Numbered from the stretch's first letter, positions 35,626-46,961 are shown. The stretch: 64,000 nucleotides of DNA from Nocardioides sp. InS609-2 (GCF_023208195.1 NZ_CP060034.1:2294001-2358000), one strand, 5' to 3'. The notes: generated by a model from the sequence alone, not told the origin. Translations and numbers: made by a program.

Positions 35626-36407
35626 CGCGTCGCCCGACCCTCACCAGGTTGCCCGGCGAAGCACTGCGCGATCCCGAGCCACGCCTCGGCGTCGGCTCCG
35701 CTGGCCACCAGGTCGGTGTCGTCGCGGTGGATGCGCTGGGTGGCGAGCAGGCAGAGGTCGTACGCCGAGCCGGTCACAGTTTGCGCGGCGTCCTCCGGCC
35801 CGTAGCTCCACACGTCCTCCGACGGCGAGACCAGGTCGATCCGGAACTCCTCGGCCGGAGCGTCGAGGCCGTTGGTGACGAACGAGAAGTTGCGGGTGCG
35901 TACGGCGAGGTGGGCGACGTGGCGGATCCGGTCGGTGATCTCAGGCTCGACGCCGAGCGCCTCGTGCACGTCGAGCGAGTGCGCCCAGGTCTCCATGAAG
36001 CGCGCGGTCGCCATCGAGGCGGCCGACATCGGCGGTCCGAACCACGGGATCTTCTGGCCGTCGGGCTGGGCCCGCAGCGCCTCGACCAGGTCACCCCGCG
36101 CGGCGCGCCAGCGCAGCAGCAGCTCGCCGGGCTCGACCAGGGTGCCGGCCAGCGCCTCGGCGTCGATGTAGCCGCCGGGGTCCGCGATCGCCTCCGTGAC
36201 GACCTCGTCCCACGCAGCCTTGTCGGTGGCGGCGGCCACCGCCACCTCGTCGGTCCAGGCCAGGTGCGAGATCTGCGCGGCGATGTCCCAGCCGGCAGCC
36301 GTAGTGGGCGTGCGCCAACCGTCGGCGTCGAGCGCGGCGACGACGGTGTCCAGCCGCTGCCCCTCGATGGCGAGGTCGGCGATCACGCCGTCGAGGACTG
36401 ACTTCAC
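35622..36407 (-). CDS. TIGR03084-family metal-binding protein
   Basis: 261 residues, GTG start overlapping the TetR stop. The N-terminal 110 residues are a DinB/mycothiol-dependent maleylpyruvate-isomerase-like four-helix bundle; WDIAAQISHLAWTD (about 40-53) and MATARFMETWAHSLDVHEAL (about 130-150) supply the His metal ligands. A C-terminal SCP2-like domain follows. Actinobacterial proteins of this family are often encoded with TetR regulators and acyl-CoA genes; their reaction is unknown. It probably acts on a thiol- or CoA-linked intermediate of the same pathway. Confidence 0.87.
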
Positions 36408-37009
36408 AGGGTCTCCTTGAGGGCGGCATCGAGGGTGACCGCCCACTGGTCGAGGATGCGCCCGCGGCGCCGGGTGTCGTCGGTGATCGTGGTGGCCAGC
36501 CCGAGGCCGCGCACCAGGTCGAGGGTGGCCTGCACGAGCTCGCGCACGCCCGGCTTCGACTCGTCGGCACCGAGGGCCAGCACGGTCAGCCGGTGCGCCT
36601 CGCGGCCGACGCGCTGCTCGAGCGGCGCGACCGCGGCGAGCAGCTGCTCGTCGGTGCGGGCCGCGACCCACAGCTCCAACGCGGCGGTGAAGACCGGCGA
36701 CGTGAAGTGGTCGGCGAGCACCCGCAGGACCTGACGAGTACGCCGCGGCCCGGCCGGCACGCTTGTCAGCGCGGCCTCCAGCTCGGCGCCGCGCAGGGCG
36801 GTGATGTGCTCGACCGCGGCGAGGACCAGGTCGTTCTTCGTCGGGAAGTGGTGGAGTTGGGCACCCCGGGAGACACCCGCGCGCTCGCTGACCAGCGTGG
36901 TCGACGTACTGCTGAAGCCGTGGTCGACCAGGCACTCCACCGTCGCCTCGAGCAGCCGCGCCCGCATGGCGCGGGTGCGTTCCTCCTGCGGCACGCGGGT
37001 GGTCGTCAC
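36404..37009 (-). CDS. TetR-family transcriptional regulator
   Basis: 201 residues from the GTG at 37009 (an ATG at 37036 is the alternative). The helix-turn-helix is ARLLEATVECLVDHGFSSTS with TTLVSERAGVSRGAQLHHFP (about 18-60), and the C-terminal ligand domain follows (TetR_C type). It heads the AtuA/carboxylase operon and the palindrome at 37039-37052 lies directly upstream, so autorepression released by an acyl-CoA or terpenoid ligand is likely. The GTG is preferred because starting at 37036 would leave only 2 nt to the operator and no room for a ribosome binding site. Confidence 0.85.
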   Translation of the reverse strand: MTTTRVPQEERTRAMRARLLEATVECLVDHGFSSTSTTLVSERAGVSRGAQLHHFPTKNDLVLAAVEHITALRGAELEAALTSVPAGPRRTRQVLRVLADHFTSPVFTAALELWVAARTDEQLLAAVAPLEQRVGREAHRLTVLALGADESKPGVRELVQATLDLVRGLGLATTITDDTRRRGRILDQWAVTLDAALKETL

Positions 37010-37038
37010 CCGGCCATCGTGCTGGTCGATGAACAAAC

Positions 37039-37052
37039 AGTCAAGCCTGACT
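37039..37052. promoter_or_regulatory. Probable TetR operator with embedded -35 element
   Basis: AGTCAAGCCTGACT, 12 of 14 positions symmetrical. On the minus strand it reads AGTCAGGCTTGACT, whose TTGACT would be a -35 box with CACGAT 17 nt downstream as a -10. It is 30 nt upstream of the GTG start of the TetR gene and overlaps the stop codon of the VanZ gene. Binding would block the promoter of the whole operon. Confidence 0.6.
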
Positions 37053-37535
37053 TTTTATTCGACACATCGCTCGATCCAGCCGCAGCGCGAACCCGGCCAG
37101 CACCGCGCCGACGGCTGCACCGATCGTGTTGCACCACCAGTCGTTGGTGTCGCAGGAGCGGCCGATGGCGGGCACCACGGCCTGGAGCGCCTCCAGGCCG
37201 GCCGACAGTGCGCTCCCGGCTGCCAGCACCAGCAGCGGGCGTCGGGTCGCGACCCCGGCGAGCAGCACCGGGGCGACGAGCAGCACGACGTTGGCCATCA
37301 GCTCGACCCGGCCCGGCGTCGGCAGTGACCACTGCACCGTGCAACGCGCATACAGCTCGCGGTCGACCGGCACCAGGGTCAGCAGCGCCACCGGCAGCAA
37401 CGCGACCCCCGTCAGCCACCACGCGAGCCGCGGGCGCGCGACCAACCACCAGCCCACGACCGGTCCGAGGACCACCAAGACCGCCAGCGCCGTCGGTGAT
37501 GCCCACGGGTGCTCGAGCAGCAGGTCTGTGATCAC
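37041..37535 (-). CDS. VanZ-family small membrane protein
   Basis: 164 residues with four to five hydrophobic helices. VanZ-like features are an early GVALLPVALLTLVPV, the MANVVLLVAPVLLAGV helix and late DTNDWWCNTIGAAVGAVLAGF, matching the family D-x-x-D/N-x-x-x-N-x-x-G motif. VanZ proteins are membrane proteins related to teicoplanin resistance; in most bacteria the role is unclear. Starts 5 nt after the LLM gene stop, so probably cotranscribed with it. Its stop lies in the TetR operator. Confidence 0.83.
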   Translation of the reverse strand: MITDLLLEHPWASPTALAVLVVLGPVVGWWLVARPRLAWWLTGVALLPVALLTLVPVDRELYARCTVQWSLPTPGRVELMANVVLLVAPVLLAGVATRRPLLVLAAGSALSAGLEALQAVVPAIGRSCDTNDWWCNTIGAAVGAVLAGFALRLDRAMCRIKSQA

Positions 37536-37539
37536 CCGC

Positions 37540-38595
37540 TCACTTTGCCAGCAGGCGCAGGGTCTCCTCGCGAGCCGGCGAGATGTCGGCAGCCGTGCCG
37601 GCCAGCGCGCCCGCGACCGGATGCACCATGACCTCGTCGACGCCGTACTCCCCTGCCAGCTCGGCGATCCGACTGCGTGCCGAGTCGGCGTTTCCGATCA
37701 CCCAGCGCGCAGCCATCGCACGCAGCAGGCCGGCGTGCTCGGCCGGCACCTCGACCGCCTCTGCCTCCTCGACGAGGCGCTGGGCCGTCAGCGGCTGACC
37801 CGTGCGCAGCGCCAGCATCGACAGCAGCTGCGGCAGCGCCGCGCGCTCGGCCTCCTCGTGCGTGGCGGCGGCCGCGACGTTGACCGTCAGGAAGGTCTGC
37901 GGCTCCGGGTGCGCCGCACTCGACTTGTACGACGACCGGTACAGCTCGAGCGCCTCGGCAGTGCCCTGCCCGGCGAAGTGGTGCGCGAACACGTACGGCA
38001 GCCCCTTCTCGGCGGCGAGCCGAGCGGAGTAGTCGGACGAACCGAGCAGCCACACCGGCGGCACTGAGGCGGCTCGCGGAGTCGCCCGCATCGGGTGCAC
38101 CCGGCCGGCGACCGACATCGATGCCCCCTCCGCGCTCATCAGCGACATCACGTCGGCGACGTACTGCGGGAAGAGGTTGACCGGGTCGTCGCCCCCGGCG
38201 CCCTGGCCCTGAGTTCCGTGACGCAGTGCGTAGCGGGTGAGCTGGTCGGTGCCGGGCGCGCGGCCGATGCCGAGGTCGATGCGGCCCGGGTGCGCGGCCT
38301 CCAGCAGCGCGAACTGCTCGGCCACCACCAGCGGCGCGTGGTTGGGCAGCATCACGCCGCCTGACCCGACGCGGATGCGCGACGTCGCCGCGGCCACCAT
38401 GGCGATCAGCAGCGGCGGGTTGGTCGCTGCGACGGCAGGCATGTTGTGATGCTCGGCCAGCCAGTAGCGCCGGTAGCCGAGGTCGTCGGCCACCTGCGCG
38501 AGCGACCGTGTCGCGGCCAGCGCGTCACCCGTGGTCTGGTCGCTGCGGACGGGCACGAGGTCGAGGACGGACAGGGCAGGCAGGTCATGGCTCAC
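37540..38595 (-). CDS. LLM-class flavin-dependent oxidoreductase (MsnO8-like)
   Basis: 351 residues of luciferase-like TIM barrel. The N-terminus LSVLDLVPVRSDQTTGDAL is typical of the MsnO8 subgroup, followed by YRRYWLAEHHNMPAVAATNP, IRVGSGGVMLPNHAPLVVAEQFALLE and PGRIDLGIGRAPGTDQ. These enzymes use reduced FMN or F420 for oxidation of small organic molecules. Substrate unknown. It is transcribed divergently from the RDD-domain gene and leads the two-gene LLM-VanZ unit. Confidence 0.9.
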   Translation of the reverse strand: MSHDLPALSVLDLVPVRSDQTTGDALAATRSLAQVADDLGYRRYWLAEHHNMPAVAATNPPLLIAMVAAATSRIRVGSGGVMLPNHAPLVVAEQFALLEAAHPGRIDLGIGRAPGTDQLTRYALRHGTQGQGAGGDDPVNLFPQYVADVMSLMSAEGASMSVAGRVHPMRATPRAASVPPVWLLGSSDYSARLAAEKGLPYVFAHHFAGQGTAEALELYRSSYKSSAAHPEPQTFLTVNVAAAATHEEAERAALPQLLSMLALRTGQPLTAQRLVEEAEAVEVPAEHAGLLRAMAARWVIGNADSARSRIAELAGEYGVDEVMVHPVAGALAGTAADISPAREETLRLLAK

Positions 38596-38713
38596 CCCTG
38601 GTCAACACGATCGACCCACCGGATTCATCCCGATTGGTTTCGACACCTTGGCACGGGGGGATGACCCGTCGCCTACGGTGTGACGCGCCACTGAACGCCC
38701 ACGAGGGAGAGAC

Positions 38714-39295
38714 ATGTCCAACTACGGCAACCCGCCGCAGGACCCATACGGCCAGCAGCCCGCATCGGCTGACCCGTACGGCCAACAGCCGGGCCTCGGC
38801 CAGCCCGCGTATGGCACTCCAAGCAACTACGCCTCGTGGGGAAAACGAGTTGGCGCCTTGCTCGTCGACGGCCTCCTGGGCGCACTTGCCGCACTCCCCT
38901 TGATCATCGGCTACGTCATGCTGATCGTCAGCCTCGACCCTGTGACGGACCCGGAGACCGGGGTCGTGACGACCAACGGAGACCCGAGCGGGCTTGCCGT
39001 TGTACTCATACTTCTCGGCTTGCTCGTCAGCGTTTCGTTCGCGATCTGGAACCTGCTCATCAAGCAGGGCCGCACCGGCTACTCCATCGGGAAGGGCCTC
39101 TTGGGTATCAAGCTGATCCGGGAGGAGACCGGCCAGCCTGTCGGCGTCGGCCTGGCCTTCGTCAGGGCTATCGCACACTTCCTCGACTCCCTGCCCTGCG
39201 GAATCGGGTACCTGTGGCCACTGTGGGACGCAAAGCGTCAAACCTTCGCCGACAAGGTGATGGGCACCGTGGTGATCGACCAGCCCAAGAGCTGA
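38714..39295 (+). CDS. RDD-family membrane protein with PYGQQP-rich tail
   Basis: 193 residues. The first 40 are a Pro/Tyr/Gly/Gln-rich disordered tail with two PYGQQP repeats (MSNYGNPPQDPYGQQPA). The RDD domain follows: YASWGKRVGALLVDGLLG (Arg and Asp of the family name), further helices at about 65-85 and 99-120, and GYSIGKGLLGIKLI with late RAIAHFLDSLPCGIGYLWPLWD. RDD proteins are integral membrane proteins of poorly defined, possibly transport-related function. The tail is shared with the DUF4282 gene downstream. Confidence 0.86.
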   Translation: MSNYGNPPQDPYGQQPASADPYGQQPGLGQPAYGTPSNYASWGKRVGALLVDGLLGALAALPLIIGYVMLIVSLDPVTDPETGVVTTNGDPSGLAVVLILLGLLVSVSFAIWNLLIKQGRTGYSIGKGLLGIKLIREETGQPVGVGLAFVRAIAHFLDSLPCGIGYLWPLWDAKRQTFADKVMGTVVIDQPKS

Positions 39296-39299
39296 CCCA

Positions 39300-39355
39300 C
39301 GCGCGAAGATCCCCGCAGGGGCGCCGCAGCAACACGCTGCGGCGCCCTTCGCGCG
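39300..39355 (+). terminator. Strong hairpin terminator after the RDD gene
   Basis: An 11-bp inner stem (GGGCGCCGCAG at 39319-39329 with CTGCGGCGCCC at 39337-39347, 7-nt loop) is extended by an outer pairing of CGCGCGAAG (39300-39308) with CTTCGCGCG (39347-39355). It starts just after the stop codon. Confidence 0.8.
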
Positions 39356-39400
39356 TCGGTACGGTGAACCGCCAACGAACACATCTACGAGGGGAAACAC

Positions 39401-39822
39401 ATGTCTGACTACGGCAACCCACCACCACAGGATCCTTACGGCCAGCAGCCCGGCTATGGCGGCGCAAGCGGGCCGCCGCCCCAGACACCGGGTTCGTACG
39501 GACCCTCCCGTACGGCGGTAGCCCGTCCCCGGACACGTCCTCGAAGGGGTTCTTCGGGTCCCTCTTCGACTTCGGGTTCAACCACTTCGTGACCCCGATG
39601 ATCGTCAAGTTCGTCTACGTTCTGGCACTCCTCGGCCTCGTTCTCGGCTGGCTCGTCTTCCTCGTCAGCGGCTTCGCGAACAGCGTCGGGGCAGGTCTCG
39701 TAGTGCTGATCCTGGGCCCCCTCGCGATACTTCTCTACCTCTGCTTCATCCGGATGACGCTCGAGTTCTACCTCTCGGTCACCCGCCTCAGTGAAGAGGT
39801 CCATCACAAGCTCAACTCGTAG
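39401..39822 (+). pseudogene. DUF4282-like gene with a 1-nt frameshift
   Basis: The N-terminal tail MSDYGNPPPQDPYGQQPGYGG is in one frame and the membrane part (MIVKFVYVLALLGLVLGWLV, LVVLILGPLAILLYLCFIRM, EFYLSVTRLSEEVHHKL) is in another. Adding one C to the CCCTCCC stretch at about 39503-39509 joins them through PYGGSPSPDTSSKGFFGSLF, DFGFNHFVTP into a 140-residue protein with a DUF4282 domain of two helices. The whole span is 422 nt, one short of a multiple of three. It may be a sequencing error in a homopolymer, a true loss, or a second gene starting at 39589 (ATG) with 77 residues. Confidence 0.78.
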
Positions 39823-39948
39823 CAGCGGGCTCACCCGGAACAACACGAGCGGGGGCGGCGCGGCGGTCAGCCGTGGCGCTCCCGCGGCGCCTGCACGCAT
39901 TGCGAAGAACCGTGGACGGCCGAACTGTTTCGCGCTTAGTCTCTGGCC

Positions 39949-40365
39949 ATGTCCGTTCCGAACGACCCTTGGCCGCCGCCGAACCAGGGTCCGTACGGAC
40001 ATCCCGGGCATGGCCACGCCCCATCGTCAGTTCCAGCCCCCTTCGGAGCACATCCGGGCGCCATTGCGCCGTTCGGCGTGCACCCGATGACGGGCATCCC
40101 GTACTCCGACAAGTCAAAGGTCACAGCGGGATTGCTGCAGATGTTGCTGCCATTCGTCTTCGTCTGCGGCGTCGGTCGTCTCTATTCGGGCCACGTCGGG
40201 ATCGGTCTGACGCAGCTCCTGCTGTACTTGTTCGGCTGGATCTTGGCGCTGGTCGTGATTGGTTGGCTGGTTGTCCCGGCCGTCTGGCTCTGGTCGGTGA
40301 TCGACGGGATCGTCATGCTGACGGGAGACCCGGTGGACGGTCACGGCCGACCACTCCGCTCATAG
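39949..40365 (+). CDS. TM2-domain membrane protein
   Basis: 138 residues. A Pro/Gly/His-rich tail (1-50, PPPNQGPYGHPGHGH) precedes a TM2 domain: KSKVTAGLLQMLLPFVFVCGVGRLYSGHVGIG as first helix pair region (split here as LLQMLLPFVFVCGVGRLYSG) and LLLYLFGWILALVVIGWLVV, ending WSVIDGIVMLTGD. The DRF-like turn is replaced by VGRLYSG. TM2 proteins are small membrane proteins of unknown role. Third protein in a row with a PYG-rich tail. A hairpin terminator follows. Confidence 0.86.
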   Translation: MSVPNDPWPPPNQGPYGHPGHGHAPSSVPAPFGAHPGAIAPFGVHPMTGIPYSDKSKVTAGLLQMLLPFVFVCGVGRLYSGHVGIGLTQLLLYLFGWILALVVIGWLVVPAVWLWSVIDGIVMLTGDPVDGHGRPLRS

Positions 40366-40385
40366 CTGCCCCGACAGACGGCCAT

Positions 40386-40409
40386 GGGGGAGCGCAGAAG
40401 GGCTCCCCC
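40386..40409 (+). terminator. Hairpin terminator after the TM2 gene
   Basis: GGGGGAGC at 40386-40393 pairs perfectly with GCTCCCCC at 40402-40409 around an 8-nt loop. It sits 20 nt after the TM2 stop codon and 21 nt before the next ATG. There is no T-run. Confidence 0.6.
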
Positions 40410-40430
40410 GAGGCTGACACACTGGCCCGC

Positions 40431-41183
40431 ATGACGAGGACGATCCTGATCACCGGCGCCTCCTCGGGGCTCGGCGCCGAGATGGCCCGCCAGTTCGCCA
40501 CCCTCGGTTACGACCTGGCGCTGTGCGCGCGTCGTACCGAGAAGCTCGACGCGGTCAGGAGCGACATCCTCGCGGCCCACCCCGACCGCCGGGTCGAGAT
40601 CCGCGCGCTCGACGTCAACGACGACGACCAGGTCTTCGAGGTGTTCCGCGCGTTCCGAGCGGACTTCGGGCACATCGACCGGATCGTCATCAACGCCGGC
40701 ATCGGCAAGGGCGCACCGCTCGGCACCGGCAACTTCAAGGCCAACCGCGAGACCGCGATGACCAACTTCGTCGCCGCGCTCGCGCAGTGCGAGGCCGCGA
40801 TGGAGATCTTCCGCGCGCAGAACGCCGGCCACCTCGTGATGGTGTCGTCGATGTCGGCGATGCGCGGGCTGCCCAAGACGATGACGACGTACGGCGCCAC
40901 GAAGGCCGCCGTCGCGCACCTCGCCGAGGGGCTTCGGGCCGAGATGTACGGCAAGCCGATCAAGGTCACCGTGCTGTACCCCGGCTACATCGCCTCCGAG
41001 ATGAACGACGGCGTCGCGGCCGCCGGGAACAAGATGATGGTCTCCACCGAGAAAGGCGTGCGTGCGATGGTCTCCGCCATCGAGAAGGAGAAGGAGTCCG
41101 CGTGCGTGCCGCCACTGCCGTGGGCGCCGCTGTCGGTGGTGATGAAGTACGCGCCGATGCCTCTGTTCAAGCGGCTGATCTGA
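40431..41183 (+). CDS. SDR-family oxidoreductase
   Basis: 250 residues. Cofactor motif TGASSGLG (8-15), NNAG-like INAGIG (87-92), catalytic Tyr154 and Lys158 in YGATK, with Ser140 in MVSSMSAM, give the complete SDR catalytic set. The C-terminal YPGYIASEMND motif is typical of classical SDRs. Substrate unknown. Standalone gene with the terminator hairpin upstream and a palindromic repeat (41186-41281) downstream separating it from the convergent histidine phosphatase gene. Confidence 0.9.
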   Translation: MTRTILITGASSGLGAEMARQFATLGYDLALCARRTEKLDAVRSDILAAHPDRRVEIRALDVNDDDQVFEVFRAFRADFGHIDRIVINAGIGKGAPLGTGNFKANRETAMTNFVAALAQCEAAMEIFRAQNAGHLVMVSSMSAMRGLPKTMTTYGATKAAVAHLAEGLRAEMYGKPIKVTVLYPGYIASEMNDGVAAAGNKMMVSTEKGVRAMVSAIEKEKESACVPPLPWAPLSVVMKYAPMPLFKRLI

Positions 41184-41185
41184 CT

Positions 41186-41281
41186 CGTTGAGTTGCGCCC
41201 GCGTACCCGTTCAGTTGCGCCTGAGTGCGCGTCGCACAAGACGGAGGCGCAACTCGACGGAGACGGAGGCGCAACTCAACG
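41186..41281. repeat. Nested inverted repeat with GTTGAGTTGCGCC arms, family B
   Basis: The outer arms CGTTGAGTTGCGCC (41186-41199) and GGCGCAACTCAACG (41268-41281) are perfect inverses. An inner pair has the related core AGTTGCGCC (41213-41221) and GGCGCAACT (41246-41254). So the core AGTTGCGCC appears twice direct, then twice inverted. The right outer arm overlaps the last codons and stop of the histidine phosphatase gene. Could serve as a bidirectional terminator between convergent genes. Confidence 0.8.
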
Positions 41282-41943
41282 GTAGGTGAGCAGATCTCCC
41301 GCGAGGTGACTGTGCTCGTTGAACGTCAGCAACCTGGCGCCGCTGCCCCCGACGACGACCCGGGTCACCCCGGTGTTGACGTACGTCGTGTTGAAGGGCG
41401 CCCAGAGCCGCGAGCGCCCGACGGGGTCGGCCGATGGGTCCACCAGACCCGCACAGGCGGCGGCGATCGGGCCGCCCGAGCTCACCACCACGACCGTCGA
41501 CCCCTTCCCGGCCGCCGCGGCCGCCACCACCAGGGAGGCGTCGACCCGGCCCACGAAGCCGCCCCAGGACTCGGCGTACTCGTCGTCGTGGGCGCCGCTG
41601 GTCCAGCGAGCGGTGGCGCCCTCGAAGACGCGCTGGAAGCCGCGCCGGTCGAGCTCACCCGCAGGTAGGTCGGGGTAGGCGGCGACGACGGCGAGGTGGT
41701 CGAACTCGTCCCATCCGGGGTCGATGGTGGGCTCCACCTCGCTCGACAGCCCGGTCAGCATGGCCTCCACCGTCTCCCGGTGCCGCCGCATGCCGCCGGC
41801 GATCACGGCATCGGGCGTGACGCCGTGCTCGCGCAGCCATCGACCGAGCACCCGTGACTGCTCCCAGCCGGTCTCGGAGAGCACGTCGTAGTCGGCGGCG
41901 CCGAACGACGCCTGGCCGTGCCGCACCAGCAGGAGCAGACCCA

Positions 41944-41944
<1 letters not shown>
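41276..41944 (-). CDS. Histidine phosphatase family protein
   Basis: 222 residues. The phosphohistidine motif RHGQASFG has H9 as the expected nucleophile (LLLLVRHG). The second conserved part is VVVSSGGPIAAACAG, where the family usually has a His; here the SSGG context suggests divergence. Member of the phosphoglycerate-mutase-like superfamily of small-molecule phosphatases. Last gene of a minus-strand group after APH-like phosphotransferase, SDR and acyl-CoA dehydrogenase, which makes a phosphate-linked CoA intermediate possible. Overlaps the upstream gene by 1 nt. Confidence 0.86.
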
Positions 41945-43006
<1,062 letters not shown>

Positions 43007-43014
<8 letters not shown>

Positions 43015-43762
43015 GGGCGCTCTCCTCCAGCTTGCGGGCCTGCGCGCGCATCGTCGCGTCGTACGCCGGTCGGTCGGTCGTCTTGAGCTTGTACGCCGCC
43101 CGCGCGGCGTCGTCGGGAAGGATCAGCTCGTCGCCACGCTCGATGCCTTCGATCACCGCCCGGGCGATGTCGTCGGGGCCCCACGGGGAGTCCTTCACGA
43201 GCCGGCCGATCACCTGACCGACCATGCGGTCGCTGCCTTGCATGTGGTCGACGAGACCGGTGCGGAAGTACGACGGGCACACCACGCTGGCGCGCACGCC
43301 GAACCCGGCCAGCTCATGGCCGGTCGTCTCGGTGAGCGCGACGACGGCGGCCTTGGTGGCGTTGTAGGAGCCCATGCCCGCCGGGTGGACGAGCCCGGCG
43401 AGCGAGGCGATGTTGACGATGTGGCCGCTGCCTTGCGCCTTGAACACCGGCACGAACGCCTTGGTGCCGCGCACCGCGCCCATCAGGTTGATGTCGACGA
43501 GGCGCTGCCACTCCTCGATGGTGTCGTGGTCGAGGCGTCCGCCGCCCGCGATGCCGGCGTTGTTGACCAGGATGTCGAGGCCACCCCAGGTCTGCTCGAC
43601 GTGGTCGCGGGCTGCCGCCCAGTCGGCCTCGGAGGTGACGTCGAGGGTCAGCTCGGCACCGTTCAGGTCCGTCCCCACTACGTCGTCGCCGCGGGCCTCG
43701 AAGGCGTCGACGAGCGAGCGGCCGAGGCCGCCGGCCGCACCGGTGATCAGCACGCGCGCCAT
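43007..43762 (-). CDS. SDR-family oxidoreductase
   Basis: 251 residues. Motifs TGAAGGLG (7-14), NNAGIAGGG (67-75), Ser120, Tyr133 and Lys137 (SYNATK) give a full classical SDR active site. ASVVCPSYFRTGLVD follows. In this operon with phosphotransferase and ACAD11-like dehydrogenase it may interconvert a keto- and hydroxyacyl-CoA, as LvaD does in levulinate catabolism; that is inferred from neighbours. It shares one base with the acyl-CoA dehydrogenase gene (ATGA-type junction at 43762). Confidence 0.9.
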
Positions 43763-45024
43763 CAGGAGTGTTTCCCGATCTCGAGGCGGGCGACCATGCC
43801 CTGGTGCACCTCGTCGGGGCCGTCGGCCAGCCGCAGGGCCCGGGCGTTGACGTAGGCCATCGCCAGCGGGAAGTCGTCGGACATGCCGCCACCTCCGTGC
43901 AGCTGGATCGCCATGTCGATGACCTGCTGCGCCATCCGCGGCACCGCCACCTTGATCTGGCTGACCTCGCTGAGCGCGTTGAGCGGTCCGCCCTCGTCGA
44001 GCTTCCAGGCGGCGTGCAACACCAGCAGCCGGGCCTGGTCGATGGCGATCCGGGCATCGGCGATCCGCTCGCGGTTGCCGCCGAGGTCGAGGAGCGGCTT
44101 GCCGAACGCCGTACGTTCGAGGCCGCGCCTGATCGCCCGTTCGAGGGCCATCTCGGACAGCCCGATGAGCCGCATGCAGTGGTGCACCCGGCCCGGGCCG
44201 AGGCGGCCCTGGGCGATGCCGAATGCCTCACCGGGACCGGAGAGCACGTTGGTCATCGGCACGCGTACGTCGGTGAAACTGACCTCGCCGTGCCCGACCG
44301 GTTCGTCGTAGTAGCCCATGGTGTTGAGCAGCCGCTCGACCTTCACACCGGGGGTGTCGCGCGGCACCAGCACCATAGTGTGCCGGTGGTGGCGGTCGAC
44401 GCTCTGTCCGTTGCCAGCCGGGTCGGTCAGCCCCATGAACACGAAGACCTGGCAATCGGGGTGACCCACCCCCGTCGACCACCACTTGCGTCCGTTGATG
44501 ACCATCTCGTCGCCGTCGACGATGGCGGTGGCGGCCATGTTGGTCGCGTCGGACGAGGCGACGTCGGGCTCGGTCATGGTGAACGCACTGCGGATCCGGC
44601 CGTCCAGCAGGGGCTCGAGCCACTCGTCACGCTGGGCCTGGCTGCCGTAGCGCAGCAGCACCTCCATGTTGCCGGTGTCGGGTGCGTTGCAGTTGAAGAC
44701 GGTGGGCGCGATCGCGGAGCGGCCCATCAGCTCGGCCAGCGGCGCGTAGTCGACGTTGCTCAGGCCCTCTCCCCCGTCGGTGCCGAACCGGGCGGCGTAC
44801 TCGCCGGCGTGCTCCTTGGGCAGGAAGAGGTTCCACAGCCCCTGCGCGCGGGCCTTGGTCTTGAGCTCCTCGATGACGGGCAGCGGCTGCCACGGATCGC
44901 CCGTACGACGCCGCTCGGCCAGGTCGTGGTGGTAGCCGCTCTCGACCGGATCGATCTCGGCGGCCATGAAGGCCGCCACCCGTTCGCGGAGCTCGGCGGC
45001 GCGGGACGAGGGGGAGAAGTCCAT
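43762..45024 (-). CDS. ACAD11-like acyl-CoA dehydrogenase
   Basis: 420 residues. It has the long N-terminus of the ACAD10/11 group (YHHDLAERRRTGDPWQPLP, VIEELKTKARAQGLWNLFLP), FAD-domain motifs FTMTEPDVASSDATN and MVINGRKWWSTGVG, and a C-terminal motif IQLHGGGGMSDDFPLAMAY. Arg in the WSTGVGHPDCQVF region and the phosphotransferase neighbour match enzymes acting on 4-phosphoacyl-CoA. First gene of the minus-strand operon; the start ATG at 45024 is 167 nt from the chitinase stop on the same strand. Confidence 0.92.
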   Translation of the reverse strand: MDFSPSSRAAELRERVAAFMAAEIDPVESGYHHDLAERRRTGDPWQPLPVIEELKTKARAQGLWNLFLPKEHAGEYAARFGTDGGEGLSNVDYAPLAELMGRSAIAPTVFNCNAPDTGNMEVLLRYGSQAQRDEWLEPLLDGRIRSAFTMTEPDVASSDATNMAATAIVDGDEMVINGRKWWSTGVGHPDCQVFVFMGLTDPAGNGQSVDRHHRHTMVLVPRDTPGVKVERLLNTMGYYDEPVGHGEVSFTDVRVPMTNVLSGPGEAFGIAQGRLGPGRVHHCMRLIGLSEMALERAIRRGLERTAFGKPLLDLGGNRERIADARIAIDQARLLVLHAAWKLDEGGPLNALSEVSQIKVAVPRMAQQVIDMAIQLHGGGGMSDDFPLAMAYVNARALRLADGPDEVHQGMVARLEIGKHS

Positions 45025-45093
45025 GCCCGCGACCCTAGCCGCGGGGGTGACTCCGCGGCGGCGGGTCCGCTGCTGCCTGGACGGGTGTGACCA

Positions 45094-45141
45094 TGGGATG
45101 AAGGCCTCCGGTGTCGCGGGTCGAAGGAGGCCCTCATCCCA
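45094..45141 (-). terminator. Hairpin terminator downstream of the chitinase gene
   Basis: TGGGATGAAGGCCTCC (45094-45109) pairs with GGAGGCCCTCATCCCA (45126-45141) over 16 bp with one G-T wobble-type mismatch and a 16-nt loop. It lies 50 nt after the chitinase stop (minus strand) and before the acyl-CoA dehydrogenase start. Confidence 0.75.
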
Positions 45142-45191
45142 GGTCGTGCGGACAGCGCTGACCGCACGCCCCCGCGTTTCAGCACGCCGGG

Positions 45192-46874
<1,683 letters not shown>

Positions 46875-46961
46875 GCGCTCCTTCTTCCAATCAGTCCGTG
46901 AAGACGCGGGGCGTCCTCCAGGCGCAGATTGCCTGCGCGCGAGGCGCCTCCCGATAGGCGC

